Source: an uncultured Lachnospiraceae bacterium (GTDB lineage: Bacteria > Bacillota > Clostridia > Lachnospirales > Lachnospiraceae). Taken from it: a DNA stretch of 64,000 nt. The stretch lies in NCBI GenBank assembly GCA_910585005.1, contig CAJUCN010000004.1, forward strand, positions 1 to 64,000, in the 5' to 3' direction. The stretch's first letter is position 1. Each line of letters starts with the position of its first letter. Below the pieces are notes generated by a model that saw only the letters and a program-made list of their open reading frames with translations, was not told the origin of the DNA and made no database searches. The position numbers and the translations under genes were made by a program. Shown here one piece after another: positions 61,637 to 64,000 of this stretch.

Positions 61637-62698
61637 ATGGGAAAAGAACAATATGTTGCATATGTATCTACTTATACGTCAGGGAATAAGAGCGGCTTTG
61701 GAATCAAGATTTATGATGTTGATGTTGAAAATGGGAGGTTTACGGAAAAGGACCAAGTGAAAATCACGAATTCTTCTTATGTGACGATATCTCATAACAG
61801 GAAGTTTTTGTATTCTATTACAGATTTTGGTGTGGAATCCTATCGGATCTTAGAGGATGGGAGTCTGGAGGTTCTGAACCATGCGACCATCAATGGAATG
61901 AGGGGGCGTCATATTTCCACGGATTATGAAGATAAATTTTTGTTTGTAGCAGGGTATCATGATGCGAAGCTTACGGTACTTCGGGTAAATGAAGACGGAT
62001 CCATCGGAGAGATTACGGAAGAGATTTTTCATAAGGGGCTTGGGAGCATAGCGGAAAGAAATTTCCGTCCCCACATTAACTGCGTCAAGATGACGAGGGA
62101 TAATAAGTTCTTATGTGTTGCGGACTTGGGAATGGATCATGTGGTGGTATATGAGCTGAACCACATTTCGGGAAGACTGCGTCAGGTGGATATCATAAGA
62201 AGTGAGCAGGAATCGGCACCCCGTCATTTAAAATTTTCCAAAGATGGGAGATATCTGTATATTGTCCACGAATTAAAAAATTATATTGATGTGTATACTT
62301 ATGAGCTGGATAGCCACGGGAACCCGGTTTTTGAAAAAATACAGAATATCTCCACTTTAAATACCTACCATGCAGGTGGATCTGCAGCCAGTGCGCTTAC
62401 TTTTTCGGAAGATTTCCAATATATTTGCAGTTCCAATGCAGGGGATAACAGTGTTGTCGTATATTCCATCGACAAAGAAAGCGGTATGTTGACAAAGTCC
62501 TTTTGTCTTCCGGTGAGTGGGGATTATCCCAAAGATGTTGCGCTATTTCCTGATAATAAACATTTGGTTTCTTTAAACCATGAATCAGATACAATGACGT
62601 TCTTTAATGTGGATATGGAGAAAGGAACGCTTGTTATGAACGGACGTGAGTTGAAGGTGGATCAGCCCAACTGTATCATCTTTTACCGTGTAAAATAG
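61637..62698 (+). CDS. Lactonase-family beta-propeller protein (6-phosphogluconolactonase-like)
   Basis: The 353-aa protein matches the seven-bladed propeller family of YkgB/Pgl: YVSTYTSGNKSGFGIKIYDVD at the start, DYEDKFLFVAGYHDAKL, NRPHIN-like FRPHINCVKMT, APRHLKFSKDGRYLYIVHEL and a final PNCIIFYR. Some members hydrolyse 6-phosphogluconolactone in the pentose phosphate pathway, but others act on different lactones, so the substrate is not certain. AAGGAAGG precedes the ATG, and an in-frame extension from 61532 would include the promoter. It stands alone, convergent with aroC. Confidence 0.85.
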   Translation: MGKEQYVAYVSTYTSGNKSGFGIKIYDVDVENGRFTEKDQVKITNSSYVTISHNRKFLYSITDFGVESYRILEDGSLEVLNHATINGMRGRHISTDYEDKFLFVAGYHDAKLTVLRVNEDGSIGEITEEIFHKGLGSIAERNFRPHINCVKMTRDNKFLCVADLGMDHVVVYELNHISGRLRQVDIIRSEQESAPRHLKFSKDGRYLYIVHELKNYIDVYTYELDSHGNPVFEKIQNISTLNTYHAGGSAASALTFSEDFQYICSSNAGDNSVVVYSIDKESGMLTKSFCLPVSGDYPKDVALFPDNKHLVSLNHESDTMTFFNVDMEKGTLVMNGRELKVDQPNCIIFYRVK

Positions 62699-62718
62699 CG
62701 ATCCTAAGGAAAGAAGCA

Positions 62719-62788
62719 TTCACAGGGCGTTTCCTCAGACTGCATTGCTTTTGTGTTCCTCTTGCGGTCTGAGGAAACGCCCTGTGAA
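62719..62788. repeat. Perfect 22-bp inverted repeat between convergent genes
   Basis: The left arm (62719-62740, beginning TTCACAGGGCG) and right arm (62767-62788, ending CGCCCTGTGAA) are exact inverted copies. A 26-nt loop can add a U-G pair and three more pairs (GCA/TGC). It lies between the 3' ends of the lactonase gene and aroC. No T tract follows on either strand, so it is not a classic terminator, though it may end both transcripts. A palindromic mobile or REP-like element is possible. Confidence 0.85.
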
Positions 62789-62796
62789 ACAGAGGC

Positions 62797-63900
62797 TTAA
62801 GGTTTTTGATAAAAATCCTTCAGATAAGAAACCCTTGCCGTCATGTTCAACATGCATGCATCCAATAAGGTAAGCGCAGTCATGGCTTCTACAACGACCA
62901 CAGCCCTGGGAACGATTACCGGGTCATGACGTCCCTTGATTTCTATTTGAATGTTTTCCCCACTTTTATTGATGGTATCCTGCTGGGAGAAGATGGAGGG
63001 GGTGGGCTTTACATGGGCGCGGAGGATCAGGTCGGCTCCATCGCTGATGCCGCCCAGGATGCCGCCTGCATGGTTGGTCTTTTTTAAAACAGCGCCTCCG
63101 CTGCAATAAAAGGCATCATTATTTTCAGAACCTACCGTGGAGGAAACACGGATTCCGTCTCCAATTTCCACAGCCTTTACGGCGCCAATAGACATAATGG
63201 CTTTTGCAAGGTTTGCGTCCAATTTTTCAAAAACAGGATCGCCGATACCGGCAGGAAGCCCTTTTACCAAACATTCAATGACTCCGCCGCAGGAGTCTTT
63301 TTTTTGCATACAGTCTTTTAAATAAGCGGTTGCCCTGCTGTCAGCATCCTGATCAGGCATACAGGTGGCCGTGGTATAGATGGCGTCTAAATCAAAATGA
63401 TCCTCATGGATGCTCACAGGGCCAATGGATTTGGTATAAGCGGTAACAGAAATTCCCAGTTCTTTTAACAGCTTTAAGGCAATGGCGCCTGCCGCTACAC
63501 GCCCTGCCGTTTCCCGTCCCGAAGAACGTCCGCCTCCGGTATAGTCCCGGAAACCGTATTTGGCGTCAAAGGTATAATCGGCATGTCCAGGACGGTAATA
63601 GGAAGCAATTTCACTGTAATCGGAAGATTTCTGGGAGGTATTGGGAATCAGCAGTGAGATTGGGGTTCCGGTGGTTTTACCCTCAAAGACCCCGGAAAGA
63701 ATTTCAACTTGGTCAGATTCCTTCCTTGGAGTAGAGATGGAACTTTGACCGGGTTTGCGCCGGTTAAGGTAAATCTGGATATCTTCTTCGCAAAGGGAAA
63801 GACCTGCAGGGCAACCGTCAATGACAACGCCAAGGGCTTTACCGTGGGACTCTCCCCAAGTGGTTATTTTAAATAGGGTTCCGATTGTTGAGCCAGCCAT
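62797..63900 (-). CDS. aroC: Chorismate synthase
   Basis: AroC turns EPSP into chorismate using reduced FMN, the last common step of aromatic synthesis. The 367-aa protein has the N-terminal GESHGKALG, the central RSSGRETAGRVAAGAIA-type signature and the C-terminal RHDPVIVPRAV. The ATG at 63900 follows GAGAGGAAT and gives the usual start MAGSTIGTLF; an earlier start would add five residues. It has its own promoter upstream, and no other aro gene is in the window. Confidence 0.97.
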   Translation of the reverse strand: MAGSTIGTLFKITTWGESHGKALGVVIDGCPAGLSLCEEDIQIYLNRRKPGQSSISTPRKESDQVEILSGVFEGKTTGTPISLLIPNTSQKSSDYSEIASYYRPGHADYTFDAKYGFRDYTGGGRSSGRETAGRVAAGAIALKLLKELGISVTAYTKSIGPVSIHEDHFDLDAIYTTATCMPDQDADSRATAYLKDCMQKKDSCGGVIECLVKGLPAGIGDPVFEKLDANLAKAIMSIGAVKAVEIGDGIRVSSTVGSENNDAFYCSGGAVLKKTNHAGGILGGISDGADLILRAHVKPTPSIFSQQDTINKSGENIQIEIKGRHDPVIVPRAVVVVEAMTALTLLDACMLNMTARVSYLKDFYQKP

Positions 63901-63934
63901 AACTATTCCTCTCAATTTTCAAATTTTTATTATG

Positions 63935-63963
63935 ATTATAGTTGATATTGGAAAAAGTGGCAA
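63935..63963 (-). promoter_or_regulatory. Promoter of aroC
   Basis: On the minus strand TTGCCA (63963-63958), 17 bp and TATAAT (63940-63935) form a good SigA-type promoter 34 bp before the aroC start. The remaining bases to 64000 show no gene. Confidence 0.75.
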
Positions 63964-64000
63964 GAAATAGAGAAAAATAGTTGAAAAATCAGCCAAAAAA

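Noticed and set aside
1..64000. CRISPR array, tRNA, rRNA, prophage or insertion sequence
   Set aside because: No regularly spaced repeats, transposase or integrase motifs, or RNA gene consensus were seen on reading; a dedicated scan (tRNAscan, Rfam) was not possible.

Overview
The window looks like a chromosomal segment from an anaerobic, endospore-forming Clostridia, most likely a Lachnospiraceae member (Firmicutes). The evidence is moderate GC content, AGGAGG-type ribosome binding sites, TTGACA/TATAAT promoters, sporulation genes (yqfC-yqfD, a SpoVB/MATE-type flippase, a BofC-like protein), a Rex redox repressor, an Nfn-type transhydrogenase pair, formate-tetrahydrofolate ligase and BspA-like surface proteins. 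I see no rRNA, tRNA, CRISPR array, prophage or insertion sequence. The gene order is dense and mostly on the plus strand, and no stretch over 300 bases lacks a gene.

Layout. 1-3.8 kb: a CheV chemotaxis coupling protein, a divergent sirtuin-like protein and a very acidic/lysine-rich single-pass membrane protein. 3.9-6 kb: hisH-hisF and ung. 6-8.1 kb: a TrmB-type regulator and a LysA-like decarboxylase, with an inverted repeat over their promoter. 8.3-18.4 kb: a surface-protein locus with a class B sortase, two large leucine-rich-repeat (BspA-like) wall proteins that share an unusual sorting signal, and a cytoplasmic-type subtilase whose Shine-Dalgarno lies inside a terminator stem. 18.5-21.8 kb: a probable Re-citrate synthase, a GntR/FCD regulator and NADP-isocitrate dehydrogenase, probably one operon with a palindromic operator. 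21.8-25.1 kb: an ABC-F ATPase divergent from rex and a coiled-coil protein. 25.2-31.9 kb: nnrE/D fusion, alr, a MazF-like toxin with no visible antitoxin, a CorC-type transporter, a YebC/PmpR regulator and metY. 32-38 kb: a polytopic membrane protein, a TepA/ClpP-like protease and an FtsK/SpoIIIE translocase. 36.7-43 kb: fhs, folD, a zinc-ribbon/TPR/chitobiase-like protein and the nfnAB pair. 43.2-45.5 kb: a MORN-repeat protein, a zinc-ribbon membrane protein and rlmH. 45.5-52.2 kb: the sporulation/ribosome block yqfC-yqfD-phoH-yqfF(degenerate)-ybeY, then a flippase and a BofC-like protein. 52.2-57 kb: two FAD-dependent oxidoreductases, 5-formyl-THF cyclo-ligase and proA. 57.1-61.4 kb on the minus strand: a polyamine ABC transporter operon with its XRE-cupin regulator. 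61.6-63.9 kb: a lactonase-family protein and, convergently, aroC.

How the genes fit together. Several modules concern anaerobic redox and one-carbon metabolism: Re-citrate synthase plus Icd (2-oxoglutarate and NADPH), NfnAB (ferredoxin/NADH/NADPH balance), Rex (NADH sensing), and Fhs-FolD plus 5-FCL (folate C1 units). The surface locus is the least ordinary part: sortase, substrates and protease sit together, and the two substrates share both a membrane-proximal domain and a long conserved C-terminal signal. The other points of interest are proteins with missing catalytic residues (the sirtuin-like protein and the YqfF homologue), a solitary MazF, several self-contained operator palindromes and a perfect 22-bp inverted repeat between convergent genes. 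All assignments come from reading the sequence; no database search was run.
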